A DNA stretch of 64,000 bases from Maricaulis maris MCS10. Its GTDB lineage: Bacteria > Pseudomonadota > Alphaproteobacteria > Caulobacterales > Maricaulaceae. A model generated the notes under the pieces. The model did not search any database, was not told the origin of the DNA, and was given only the letters and a program-made list of their open reading frames with translations. The position numbers were made by a program, and so were the translations under genes. Positions 45,287 through 53,559 of the stretch are shown here, one piece after another. The stretch covers positions 62,001 through 126,000 of the forward strand of contig NC_008347.1 of NCBI RefSeq assembly GCF_000014745.1, written 5' to 3'. Every line of letters starts with the position of its first letter. Position 1 is the stretch's first letter.

Positions 45287-46801
45287 CTAGCCAGCGCGTT
45301 TTAGCATGCGACGACGCTGGACCGAGGACGGGATGTTGAGCGCCTCCCGGTATTTGGCCACAGTCCGGCGGGCGATTTCAATCCCTTCATCCCGTAATTG
45401 TTCGACCAGACTGTCATCGGACAGCACCCCGTCGGCCGATTCCTGGCCGATCATCAGCTTGATGCGATGGCGGACAGCCTCGGCAGAGTGGGCCTCCCCG
45501 CCACCGGCGGACGGAATCGCGGAGGTGAAGAAATATTTCAGCTCGAACATGCCACGCGCAGTGGCGACGTATTTGTTCGAGGTGACGCGACTGACGGTCG
45601 ATTCGTGCATGCCGATGGCATCCGCGACGGTTTTCAGATTGAGCGGGCGCAGATAGGCGACGCCATGAGCCAGGAACATGTCTTGTTGGCGCACGATTTC
45701 ACTCGCCACCTTGAGAATCGTCCGGGCGCGCTGGTCGAGGCTCTTGACCAGCCAGGAGGCATTTTGTGAGCACTCGGTGATGAAGGTCTTGTCGGTCTCG
45801 GATTTGGCAACCGCCGAGATTTCATTGAAATAGCTGTTATTGACCAGGACGCGCGGCAGGGTCTCTGAATTCAGCTCGACCTGCCAGCTGCCGTCCGGCG
45901 ACTGACGGATGAAGACATCGGGTTCCACCGCGCGGGTCGAATCGCTGCCGAAGGCATGCCCCGGCTTGGGCGTCAGGGCGCGAATCTCGGAGATCATCTC
46001 GTCGAGATCTTCACTGTCGACGCCGCACAGGGATTTCAGGGCGACATAGTCATGCTTGGCGAGGCGCTCGAGATTGTCCAGCAGGGTCGCCATGGCCGGG
46101 TCGAGCCGGTCCTTGTCCTTGAGCTGCAGGGCCAGGCATTCGGGCAGGTCACGGGCCATCACGCCGGCCGGGTCGAAGGTCTGGGTCAGGTCGAGCACGG
46201 CTTCGACGCGGGCCCGTTCGACACCCAGCTGGGCCGAGATCTCGTCGAGGTCCGAACGCATATAGCCGTCATCATCGGCCAGGTCGATCAGATGGGCGCC
46301 GATCAGGCGGTCGACCGGATCACCGGTCGCCATCGATAATTGCTCATGCAGGTGATCGGCCAGTGAAATGTCGCGCGAGGAGTTGGCGATGGCGTCATAG
46401 TCTTCGCTCGCCGGGCCACGACTGCCGCCGGATGTGTGACCAGAGACCGACCCGGCGCCCATGGCGGCGCCGCTCTCGACCCCGTCAACGCCGGACAGGT
46501 CCGACTTCGAATCATCGCCATGCATCATGTCGACATCGGCATCGATGGAATCATTGGCGTCGGCCGAGGGTGCCGCCAATTCCAGTTCGCGCGGCTCGCC
46601 CTGGCCCTCTTCGCGCTGCGATTCGGCCGATTCGCCACTGTCATCGCGTTCGAGCAGGGGATTGCGTTCCAGCTCGCCTTCGACGAACTCGGCAAGCTCG
46701 ATATTCGAGAGCTGCAACAGCTTGATGGCTTGTTGGAGCTGGGGCGTCATCACCAGGGATTGTCCCTGGCGCATATCCAGCTTCTGCATCAATCCGGCCA
46801 T
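45287..46801 (-). CDS. rpoN: RNA polymerase sigma-54 factor
   Basis: 504 residues. The activator-binding N-terminus MRQGQSLVMTPQLQQAIKLLQLSNIELAEF, an acidic region II, the core-binding domain, and the C-terminal RpoN box ARRTVAKYREALNIPS that reads the -24 element. It directs nitrogen, flagellar and other enhancer-driven genes. It follows lptB by 37 bases, an interval that contains a hairpin masking its ribosome-binding site. Confidence 0.96.
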   Translation of the reverse strand: MAGLMQKLDMRQGQSLVMTPQLQQAIKLLQLSNIELAEFVEGELERNPLLERDDSGESAESQREEGQGEPRELELAAPSADANDSIDADVDMMHGDDSKSDLSGVDGVESGAAMGAGSVSGHTSGGSRGPASEDYDAIANSSRDISLADHLHEQLSMATGDPVDRLIGAHLIDLADDDGYMRSDLDEISAQLGVERARVEAVLDLTQTFDPAGVMARDLPECLALQLKDKDRLDPAMATLLDNLERLAKHDYVALKSLCGVDSEDLDEMISEIRALTPKPGHAFGSDSTRAVEPDVFIRQSPDGSWQVELNSETLPRVLVNNSYFNEISAVAKSETDKTFITECSQNASWLVKSLDQRARTILKVASEIVRQQDMFLAHGVAYLRPLNLKTVADAIGMHESTVSRVTSNKYVATARGMFELKYFFTSAIPSAGGGEAHSAEAVRHRIKLMIGQESADGVLSDDSLVEQLRDEGIEIARRTVAKYREALNIPSSVQRRRMLKRAG

Positions 46802-46804
46802 GTG

Positions 46805-46836
46805 AACCTCTGTTTGGTACGTTTCATGCAGAGGTT
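46805..46836 (-). promoter_or_regulatory. Hairpin covering the rpoN ribosome-binding site
   Basis: On the minus strand AACCTCTG and CAGAGGTT form a perfect 8-bp stem with a 16-base loop. The Shine-Dalgarno AGAGG lies entirely in the second arm and the rpoN ATG begins 3 bases after the stem. The structure would hide the site unless ribosomes from lptB or an RNA-binding factor open it. Confidence 0.6.
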
Positions 46837-46838
46837 AA

Positions 46839-47600
46839 TCAGCCAAAGCTTTCTCCGAGATAAACGCGCCGCACATCGGGGTCGGCCCGGATCTCCGCCG
46901 GCGAGCCCTCAAACAGAACTTCACCCTCATGAATGATCGTGGCTCTGTCAGTGATTTCAAGAGTTTCGCGGACGTTATGGTCGGTGATCAGGATGCCGAT
47001 CCCGCGCTCTTTCAAAAAGCGGATCAGGTCGCGGATATCGGTGATCGCCAGCGGGTCGATCCCGGCGAAGGGCTCGTCCAGCAGCATGAAGGAGGGGCGG
47101 GTCGCGAGCGCACGGGCGATTTCCATGCGTCTGCGCTCACCGCCTGACAGTGAGGGTGCCGGAGCTTCGCGCAGGTGCGAGATGCGCAGGTCTTCCAGCA
47201 ACTGGTCGACCAGGGCATGGCGCGCGTCGCGGTCCTTCTCGACCACTTCGGCGACAGCGAGCACATTCTGCTCCACGGTCATGCCATGGAAGATCGATTT
47301 TTCCTGCGGCAGATAGCCGATACCCAGCCGGGCGCGCTGATACATGGGCAGGCGCGTGATATCTTCGCCATCCAGCAGGATGCGGCCATAATCGGCTTCG
47401 ACCAGCCCGGTAATCATGTAGAAACAGGTCGTTTTGCCGGCGCCATTGGGACCCAGCAGTCCGGCGACCTCGCCGCGCTGGAGCGAGACCGAGACCCCTT
47501 TCACAACCGGACGCTTGCGATAGGCCTTGCCGATCTGTTCGACGACAAGACCGCCCGCCGATGCGGTTTCGGTCCGGGGCGTGGGTTCAGTGATCGCCAT
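46839..47600 (-). CDS. lptB: LptB, LPS transport ATPase
   Basis: 253 residues. Walker [18 protein letters not shown]-loop YLPQEKSIF, signature [15 protein letters not shown], Walker [14 protein letters not shown] and switch His [10 protein letters not shown]. The FAGIDP motif is typical of LptB. It powers LPS extraction with LptFG, which are not in this window. It lies 45 bases after lptA and before rpoN, as in most alphaproteobacteria. Confidence 0.95.
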   Translation of the reverse strand: MAITEPTPRTETASAGGLVVEQIGKAYRKRPVVKGVSVSLQRGEVAGLLGPNGAGKTTCFYMITGLVEADYGRILLDGEDITRLPMYQRARLGIGYLPQEKSIFHGMTVEQNVLAVAEVVEKDRDARHALVDQLLEDLRISHLREAPAPSLSGGERRRMEIARALATRPSFMLLDEPFAGIDPLAITDIRDLIRFLKERGIGILITDHNVRETLEITDRATIIHEGEVLFEGSPAEIRADPDVRRVYLGESFG

Positions 47601-47645
47601 GAAGCGGTGTATCCTTGTTCCGCAGGCCTGTGAGCAGGCGCGCTG

Positions 47646-48188
47646 TCAGCCTTCGGGGGTTTCGGCCGCTTCGGAGGATTCCGTGGTGTCGGTCGAGCGG
47701 GCCGGTTGAAGCACCATGCGCACGCGTTCGCCGGTACCCGCCTCTCCGAAATTGGAGTTTCCGGTGGTCAGATTATTCACGAAACGGGTGGTGGTAATGA
47801 CATTGTCGCCCTGTGTGATGACGACATCGCCGGTCAGGGTGATCACTTCCTCGGCCAGCTCATAGACGCCGCGATCGCCGCGCGCCCGCTGGGCCGGTGT
47901 TATATAGAAGACATTGTCGGTGGCGACGATGCGGTCGATATCACCCCAGCCGCCGCCGGGCCCCTCGCCGGTGTAGTAAACGTCCATCCGATCGGCCTGC
48001 AGGCTCGAATCGCCCTGGACGACATGGACATTGCCCAGCCAGACAATGTGTCGCTCGGCATCGAGCACCTCAAAGGTTTCGGCTTCGATGTCCAACGGCA
48101 GCGACGAGTTCCCGATTTGCGCCGACGCGGCGGTGGTCGGCAATGCTGCCGCGGCCATTCCGAACAGGGAGATTGCTAGCAGGCGCAT
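47646..48188 (-). CDS. lptA: LptA, periplasmic LPS bridge protein
   Basis: 180 residues with a signal peptide (LLAISLFGMAAAALPTTAASA-Q). OstA-type beta-jellyroll features include PLDIEAETFEVLDAERHIVWLGNVHVVQGDSSLQADRMDVYY and VITLTGDVVITQGDNVITTTRFV. It forms the periplasmic bridge that conducts LPS. Its start overlaps the lptC stop by one base. Confidence 0.92.
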   Translation of the reverse strand: MRLLAISLFGMAAAALPTTAASAQIGNSSLPLDIEAETFEVLDAERHIVWLGNVHVVQGDSSLQADRMDVYYTGEGPGGGWGDIDRIVATDNVFYITPAQRARGDRGVYELAEEVITLTGDVVITQGDNVITTTRFVNNLTTGNSNFGEAGTGERVRMVLQPARSTDTTESSEAAETPEG

Positions 48189-48913
48189 CAGTCATTTCCT
48201 TCTTCGGGCGTCGCATCCGGTGTGGGCGCGGTGCGGTCTTGTGTCAGTCGGGCCCGGACATTTCCGGAAAAGACGATCCGATTGCCACCGTCGGTGATTT
48301 CATAGCTATCGGCCCGGATTGTACCCATCGGGCCTGTCCCTTCCACGGATTCCTCGCCGGTCACGCGCTCCTCGCGCAGGAAGATACGGGCGTGGTTGGA
48401 CTGGAAGGTATAGCCCGCCCGGGTCCGGAAGTTGACATCGGAATGGAGGTCGAGAATGCGGTTCGGCAGGTCATACCGGCCCGATTCCGCAAGCACCCGG
48501 GACACGTCGGTGCCGGTCTCGAGAAAGTTATAGTCGAGGCGTGGGTGTTCCAGCTCGGTCACCCCGTCCGCGGCATCACGCCGGCGGATCGCCGTGTCGG
48601 CGGTCACGACATAGGGCGTCAAGTTTTCGTCCCGACCGGTAAAGCGCGGGTTGGTCATACGGACATCCTCGCTCACCGCCTCGGTCTCGCCTGTCGTCGG
48701 CCCGCCGGATCCAAGGACAAGCTGGGCCACGAGCAGGCCGGTGATGGCCAGTGCCGCAGCGGTAAAGAAGAGCCGCATCCCGCGCACGAAGGCCGTGCGT
48801 TTGCGCGCAACGCTGAGAGCAAGCGCGCGCCTGGGTTCCCACCGCACAGGTGCGGGAGACTGCAAGGCATCAAGGCCAGAAGAAGCGGTCAGGCTGGTCA
48901 CCGGGTCACACAC
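48188..48913 (-). CDS. lptC: LptC, inner-membrane LPS transport protein
   Basis: 241 residues: a cytoplasmic N-terminus, one membrane helix about 48-68 (LFFTAAALAITGLLVAQLVL) and a periplasmic beta-jellyroll (LTPYVVTADTAIRR, DVNFRTRAGYTFQSNHARIFL, GNVRARL). It joins LptBFG to LptA. The start is uncertain: the GTG at 48913 is used, but another GTG at 48901 is possible. It lies 75 bases after nrnC. Confidence 0.85.
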   Translation of the reverse strand: MCDPVTSLTASSGLDALQSPAPVRWEPRRALALSVARKRTAFVRGMRLFFTAAALAITGLLVAQLVLGSGGPTTGETEAVSEDVRMTNPRFTGRDENLTPYVVTADTAIRRRDAADGVTELEHPRLDYNFLETGTDVSRVLAESGRYDLPNRILDLHSDVNFRTRAGYTFQSNHARIFLREERVTGEESVEGTGPMGTIRADSYEITDGGNRIVFSGNVRARLTQDRTAPTPDATPEEGND

Positions 48914-48988
48914 ATCCGATCGGGCACTCTCATCAGTCCCGCATGTCAGAAAGACCAGCCTTTGCTGGCCTTTTCAAGGCGGCCAAGG

Positions 48989-49603
48989 TCAGGAATGGGC
49001 AAAAATGTCGATTTCCGGCCAGCCGGCGAGGTCCAGCTTCGCGCGGGTTGGCAGGAAGTCGAAACAGGCCTTGGCGAGATCCGTGCGCCCCTCGCGTTCG
49101 AGCATCATGCCCAGCTTTTCGCGCAATTTGTGCAGGTGCAGGACGTCCGACGCGGCATAATCCAGCTGCGCCGGCGACAATTCGTCGGCGCCCCAGTCGG
49201 AGGATTGCTGCTGCTTGTTCATTTCGGCCCCGACCAGTTCGCGGGTCACATCCTTGAGGCCGTGCCGGTCGGTATAGGTGCGTACCAGTTTGGAGGCGAT
49301 CTTGGTGCAGAAGACCGGCGCCATGGTCACGCCGAGATATTTATCGACCATGGCCACGTCGAAGCGGGCAAAATGCAGGATTTTCTCGACCGCCGGGTCC
49401 GCCAGGACCCGCTTGAGATTGGGGCAGTCATAATCGGCCCGGTTCATCTGTACGACATGGGCATCGCCATCACCGGCCGAAAGCTGGACCACGCACAGCA
49501 TGTCGCGCGTGAGGGACAGGCCGAGAGTTTCCGTATCGACCGCGACAATAGGGCCGAGGTCGATGTCTGCGGGCAGGTCGCCCTTGTGATAGTGCACGGT
49601 CAT
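48989..49603 (-). CDS. nrnC: NrnC-type 3'-5' exoribonuclease (RNase D-like)
   Basis: 204 residues: a DEDDy exonuclease domain without the HRDC domains of RNase D. Motif I IVAVDTETLGL, motif II HFARFDVAMVD, motif III LDYAASDVLHLHKL with Tyr. In alphaproteobacteria this stand-alone enzyme is NrnC, which degrades very short RNAs such as diribonucleotides left from RNA and c-di-GMP turnover. It begins the nrnC-lptC-lptA-lptB-rpoN block. Confidence 0.85.
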   Translation of the reverse strand: MTVHYHKGDLPADIDLGPIVAVDTETLGLSLTRDMLCVVQLSAGDGDAHVVQMNRADYDCPNLKRVLADPAVEKILHFARFDVAMVDKYLGVTMAPVFCTKIASKLVRTYTDRHGLKDVTRELVGAEMNKQQQSSDWGADELSPAQLDYAASDVLHLHKLREKLGMMLEREGRTDLAKACFDFLPTRAKLDLAGWPEIDIFAHS

Positions 49604-49629
49604 GGCGTCATCCTTGTTTGTCCCAGCGT

Positions 49630-50889
49630 CTAGCGCCGCGCGGCGCGCGGTGCAATGCGCGCCAGCTTGTCGGTGACGCTGGTTTCATCGTCACGATTGA
49701 GAAATTGCGGTGTTTCCAGCTCGGCTGACGGATTGCCGGCGATGACCGCGTCGAGCAGCGCCGTGACCGTCTCGCCGTCGGCCGTCGCCAGCCAGTCGGC
49801 CCGGCGTCCGGCCAGCGCCGCGTCCGACCGCGCCAGCGTCTGTGGCGTCAGGCGCTCGCCGGTGACACGGGCGTCCCCGGGTGTCTCTCCTGCCATGATG
49901 GCCAGCATGTCTGCGCCGACATGCGGCAGATAATGGGAAGGCTCGTAAAAGGTCGGATGGGCAGCGGTTGCGTCCTCCGCCGGTGCCGGCAGTGCGGCGA
50001 AGGGTCGAAAGCCGGAAAAATCGTAGAGCTGACGGGCCGGACCCGGCAGGCAGGCCCCGACCGGTTCGTGCTCGGCATGACGGGCGAAGGTCTCGGTGAG
50101 CGCGGCGCGGAAGGCCAGGAAGTCCTCGCCTCGACCGGCCCTGAACAGGGCCTCTTCCCGCCAGACATGAAGCGGGTGGATGAAGCCGGTTACCTGCACG
50201 CCCTGCGCCGTCAGCTCATCCAGCACAGTCTCGAACAGGGCCAGGCGTTCCGGGTCGAATCGATAGCCCAGATAGAAGCGGTAAATGCCGCGCGCGCCAT
50301 TCTCATAGCGTGCCCGCTGGGCACCGGCCGGATAGGTGTCGGCCCAGGGCACGCGCGGCGACGAGCCGGTCAGATTGTCGGCCAGCACCTGTACCGAGGC
50401 GCCGAATGTGCTGGGGGACAGGGCGACGCGGGCGCGGGCAAAATCGGCATTGCCGTCACGCAGGGCAGACAACCAATAGGTCGACTTGGCCTTGGAATGG
50501 GTGCCGAATTCATCGAGATCCAGGCCGATCACCACGCAGCGCAGCCGGGCGTCTCCGGCGGCCAGCGCGGCGGCCTGCGACAGTTCGAAGATATTGGTGC
50601 CGCGCATGCCGGCATTGATGAAGCCAGCGGGCAGGTCGGCCGCATCGCGCGGAAAGCCATCGACCGTGCGCGAGGAGCCCAGGATGATGGCCGCGTCGCC
50701 GCCCCGGGCCAGCCGGTCGGCCACATGGACGCGCCCACCGTCTTCATACAGGCGCGTGTCGCGGGAGGTCAGTCCGGGAATGTCCGGTGTTCCCATGATG
50801 CCGAACGGATCGACCAGCGCGTTGAAACCGGCAAACCCCGCCAGGGCGGCGAAGAGGGCAATCAGCAATGTCGCGGCATAGCGTTGCAT
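49630..50889 (-). CDS. SGNH/AlgX-like partner of an MBOAT acyltransferase
   Basis: 419 residues, a signal anchor (TLLIALFAALAGFAGFNALV) and a periplasmic domain. AIILGSSRTVDGF supplies a GSSR nucleophile-type motif, FINAGMRGTNIFEL and GLDLDEF follow, and HPLHVW and FYEPSHYLPHVG carry possible catalytic His residues. Such proteins usually transfer acyl groups that an MBOAT protein delivers across the membrane (as AlgJ/AlgX or DltD do). The MBOAT gene lies 12 bases upstream, supporting one pathway. Substrate unknown. Confidence 0.75.
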   Translation of the reverse strand: MQRYAATLLIALFAALAGFAGFNALVDPFGIMGTPDIPGLTSRDTRLYEDGGRVHVADRLARGGDAAIILGSSRTVDGFPRDAADLPAGFINAGMRGTNIFELSQAAALAAGDARLRCVVIGLDLDEFGTHSKAKSTYWLSALRDGNADFARARVALSPSTFGASVQVLADNLTGSSPRVPWADTYPAGAQRARYENGARGIYRFYLGYRFDPERLALFETVLDELTAQGVQVTGFIHPLHVWREEALFRAGRGEDFLAFRAALTETFARHAEHEPVGACLPGPARQLYDFSGFRPFAALPAPAEDATAAHPTFYEPSHYLPHVGADMLAIMAGETPGDARVTGERLTPQTLARSDAALAGRRADWLATADGETVTALLDAVIAGNPSAELETPQFLNRDDETSVTDKLARIAPRAARR

Positions 50890-50901
50890 CGGGGGCGGGT
50901 C

Positions 50902-52422
50902 CTAGAAGGTGTAATAGATGAATTCGGACGTCTTCCAGGCGTTCAGCACCGACAGGAAGAGCAGCACGGCGGCGCCGATGGCGGCCCAGTGGGTAAAGCG
51001 CCAGCGCGGCCCCGGCTTCGGCTTGATCTGGGCGTCTTTCAGTGTCTGCTCGTCCAGCACGTCGGCGAACAGTTCCGGCGTGTCCGGCAGCGACCAGACC
51101 AGGCCGAGACCGAAGGCGACCCAGATCACCAGCTCGCCCGAAACCCCCTCCAGCCCCAGTCCGGACATGCCGAACATGCCGGCCAGGATGCGGCCGGCGC
51201 CGGTCCAGCTTTCAGCCCGGAAGAAGACCCAGGCGATGGTGGTAAAGGCAAAGGTCAGGCCGATGGCAATGATACGGCGATGGCCGTCAAACCAACCCTT
51301 GGGACCCCATTTGGCCCAGTAATGGTTCACCGTCAGACCCAGCCCGTGCAGCCCGCCCCAGATCACGAAGGTCCAGGCCGCACCATGCCACAGCCCGCCC
51401 AGCAGCATGGTCGCCATCAGATTGATCGAACGCCGCGTCTCGCCATGCCGGTTGCCACCCAGCGGGATGTAGAGGTGGTCGCGCAGGAAATGGCTCAGCG
51501 TGATGTGCCAGCGACGCCAGAACTCGACCACCGAGGCTGACTTGTAAGGTCCGTTGAAATTGACCGGCAGGCGGAAACCCAGACAGCGGGCCAGGCCCAG
51601 CGCCATGTCGGAATAGCCCGAGAAGTCGAAAAAGATCTGCAGCGCATAGGCCGTCGCGCCCAGCCAGGCGGCCACAAGGCCCGGAGTGTCGCCGCGTTCG
51701 GCCATGGCGAACAGGGAGGAGGCATAGGGCTCGATGCTCTCGGCGATCAGCACCTTCTTGGCCAGGCCGATGGCGAACAATGACAGGCCGACACCCAGAT
51801 TGTCCCAGATATCGTCCTTGCGCGTGGTGTCGTTGAATTGTGAGGCGATCTGGTGGTGTTGGATCAGCGGTCCGGCGACGATGTGCGGGAAGAAGGACAC
51901 AAAGAGCGCGTGCGCGAAGAAGCGGCCCGGCTCGGTCTTCCGGCGCGCCACATCGACCAGGTAGGAGATCTGCTGGAAAGAGAAGAAAGAGATGGCCAGC
52001 GGCAGGCCCAGCCCCAGCTCGGGCAGGTCGAGCCCGGTCAGCGCATTGATATTGCCGGCCAGGAAGTCGGCATATTTGAAGAAGCCGAGCAGTGACAGGT
52101 TGAAGATGATGCCGACGGCCAGGAGTGGCTGGTTGCCCCAGCGTCGCATCAAGCGGGCCACGATGTGGTTGATGATCACCGAGCCGAGCAGAAGCAGGAC
52201 ATGCCGGATGAACCAGAGCGAGCGGATCAGGCTCTCGAAGGTCCAGCCGTCCAGCTCGTGCCAGGGCGCCCGCGATACGTCCCACCAGGCATAGAAAAAG
52301 AAGCTCGCCGCCGCGAGCAGGCTCAGCGCCGTCCAGTGCGAGATATAACGACGCGCCAGATAATAGGTGAGCAGCACGCCGGGCAGGAAAAGGAACAGGA
52401 ATTCGAAGGAATTGAAGATCAT
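50902..52422 (-). CDS. MBOAT-family membrane O-acyltransferase (AlgI-like)
   Basis: 506 residues with about 11 membrane segments. AlgI/DltB hallmarks include FYAWWD, FFKYADFLAGN, LPLAISFFSFQQISYLVDV, FFPHIVAGPLI, FDFSGYSDMALGLA and the catalytic-His region LLGGLWHGAAWTFVIWGGLHG. It transfers acyl groups across the inner membrane to a cell-surface polymer. It forms a two-gene unit with the SGNH-like protein. Which polymer is acylated is not visible here. Confidence 0.9.
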   Translation of the reverse strand: MIFNSFEFLFLFLPGVLLTYYLARRYISHWTALSLLAAASFFFYAWWDVSRAPWHELDGWTFESLIRSLWFIRHVLLLLGSVIINHIVARLMRRWGNQPLLAVGIIFNLSLLGFFKYADFLAGNINALTGLDLPELGLGLPLAISFFSFQQISYLVDVARRKTEPGRFFAHALFVSFFPHIVAGPLIQHHQIASQFNDTTRKDDIWDNLGVGLSLFAIGLAKKVLIAESIEPYASSLFAMAERGDTPGLVAAWLGATAYALQIFFDFSGYSDMALGLARCLGFRLPVNFNGPYKSASVVEFWRRWHITLSHFLRDHLYIPLGGNRHGETRRSINLMATMLLGGLWHGAAWTFVIWGGLHGLGLTVNHYWAKWGPKGWFDGHRRIIAIGLTFAFTTIAWVFFRAESWTGAGRILAGMFGMSGLGLEGVSGELVIWVAFGLGLVWSLPDTPELFADVLDEQTLKDAQIKPKPGPRWRFTHWAAIGAAVLLFLSVLNAWKTSEFIYYTF

Positions 52423-52541
52423 GACCGCGCCGCGCCGGAGGTGGCAGGGACGCTAGCTGCCCGCTGCCCGACCGGCAAGGCAGGCCCGCACGCCAGAAAG
52501 TTTTCCACAGGGCGCCGGGCCGGGTGTCGCAATTCGCCGCT

Positions 52542-52556
52542 TTAACGGGTCGTTAA
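52542..52556. promoter_or_regulatory. CtrA full site (TTAA-N7-TTAA)
   Basis: TTAACGGGTCGTTAA matches the Caulobacter CtrA consensus TTAA-N7-TTAA exactly. It lies 120 bases upstream of the MBOAT start and 180 bases upstream of the secreted-protein start, so it could act on either. Confidence 0.65.
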
Positions 52557-52646
52557 GGAATAAAAATGACAGGCGAGCGCATCAAGATTGGCGTGGAACT
52601 ATCCATAATTGCAGTGCAAGCAGGGTATTGCGAAAACAACCGAAAC

Positions 52647-52688
52647 GTCCGTATACGGACTTTACAATCATTGGCTAATCTGTAACAT
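52647..52688 (+). promoter_or_regulatory. Palindromic operator and sigma-70 promoter of the 52736 gene
   Basis: The perfect 14-bp palindrome GTCCGTATACGGAC (52647-52660) abuts a -35 TTTACA (52661-52666), with 16 bases to TAACAT (52683-52688). The operator directly upstream of -35 suits an activator. The predicted leader is about 40 bases and has AGGAGGGAG near the ATG. Confidence 0.5.
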
Positions 52689-52735
52689 TAGTGTCATACA
52701 AAGTCCTGACACGTTTCTCGCAGGAGGGAGAACAC

Positions 52736-53158
52736 ATGAAAAACCAAAGCAAAATGATCACTGCTTCCCTCGCCGCGTCCTTTGCCTTCATGGCACCGGC
52801 ATCGGCTCAAGCCCCCGACAGTGGGGAAGCCTTTTATCTGGAGATGATGGGCGAGCGCGCCTGGGAGGTCTCCTGCCAGCTTACCCAGGGTGATGGCGAC
52901 AGCGTCGCCACCCGTGAGCGTGGCCGTGGCCTGCTCGACAATGGCCGTTTCTCGGTCGGTGATGTGGTCAGCGGCCTGTGCACCTATTCGGTGCCGGACC
53001 GCGGCGAGCTTCGCCTCACGCTCAATGTTGAGCATACCCAGCTGGAATGCCCGTTCACGGTCACCGAAGCCGGCTTCTGTCGCGCCTATATCCAGCCCGG
53101 TGACAGCGGCAGCTTCAACATCCAGCGCCGCACGACCCCGGTCTCGACCGGCTCGTAA
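52736..53158 (+). CDS. Secreted four-cysteine protein, unknown function
   Basis: 140 residues with a signal peptide ending APASA-Q (residue 25). The mature part has exactly four Cys (VSCQL, GLCTY, LECPF, GFCRA), consistent with two disulfides in an all-beta fold. The start ATG follows AGGAGGGAG. No domain is recognised. A dedicated regulated promoter and terminator make it a single-gene unit. Confidence 0.7.
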   Translation: MKNQSKMITASLAASFAFMAPASAQAPDSGEAFYLEMMGERAWEVSCQLTQGDGDSVATRERGRGLLDNGRFSVGDVVSGLCTYSVPDRGELRLTLNVEHTQLECPFTVTEAGFCRAYIQPGDSGSFNIQRRTTPVSTGS

Positions 53159-53200
53159 GCAACTGAAGAGATAACCTGTACGAAGCATTCAGGTTGAAAG

Positions 53201-53235
53201 ACGCCCGGCTGTGTCCCCCGCAGTCGGGCGTTTTC
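53201..53235 (+). terminator. Rho-independent terminator of the 52736 gene
   Basis: ACGCCCGGCTG and CAGTCGGGCGT pair over 11 bp (one G-T), with a 9-base loop and TTTTC. Confidence 0.75.
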
Positions 53236-53249
53236 GTGCGTGCAGCACC

Positions 53250-53284
53250 CAAAAACGAAAACGGCCCGCCAGGCGGACCGTTCA
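53250..53284 (-). terminator. Rho-independent terminator of tRNA-Leu
   Basis: On the minus strand a bulged stem AACGG-CCGCC/GGCGG-CCGTT is followed by TTTTCGTTTTT, 25 bases after the tRNA. Confidence 0.65.
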
Positions 53285-53308
53285 ATCGTCGCAACAATCT
53301 TGAAGCAA

Positions 53309-53395
<87 letters not shown>

Positions 53396-53412
53396 AGGTG
53401 TGCGAGGCGCGG

Positions 53413-53441
53413 TAACTAAAGCCGGGGCGGGGCGCTGTCAA
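53413..53441 (-). promoter_or_regulatory. Sigma-70 promoter of tRNA-Leu
   Basis: On the minus strand TTGACA (53436-53441), 17 bases, TAGTTA (53413-53418). Initiation would give a leader of roughly 11 bases before the mature tRNA. Confidence 0.6.
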
Positions 53442-53559
53442 CGGGCTCAATGCACGCATCGCTGTGTTCTGCAGTCGGACCGCAAGCGCATTGCCGCATG
53501 GACAGCGCCGCGGTTTTTTGGTCTATCCGGATCAAATCCCATCTGTGTGAGGGCAAACC

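Larger units (their letters stand above)
52423..52735. other. Divergent regulatory region between MBOAT gene and a secreted-protein gene
   Basis: No gene is seen in these 313 bp. They hold a perfect CtrA full site at 52542-52556, a 14-bp palindrome at 52647-52660 and a sigma-70-like promoter at 52661-52688. The GC content is noticeably lower in the second half, fitting a promoter region. Confidence 0.6.

Noticed and set aside
47897-49633. 578-residue plus-strand frame opposite lptA, lptC and nrnC
   Set aside because: Arg/Gly/His-rich composition of a shadow frame; three conserved genes occupy the other strand.
49921-51540. 539-residue plus-strand frame opposite the MBOAT and SGNH genes
   Set aside because: Gln/Arg/Gly-rich with no domain; it is the complement of well supported genes.
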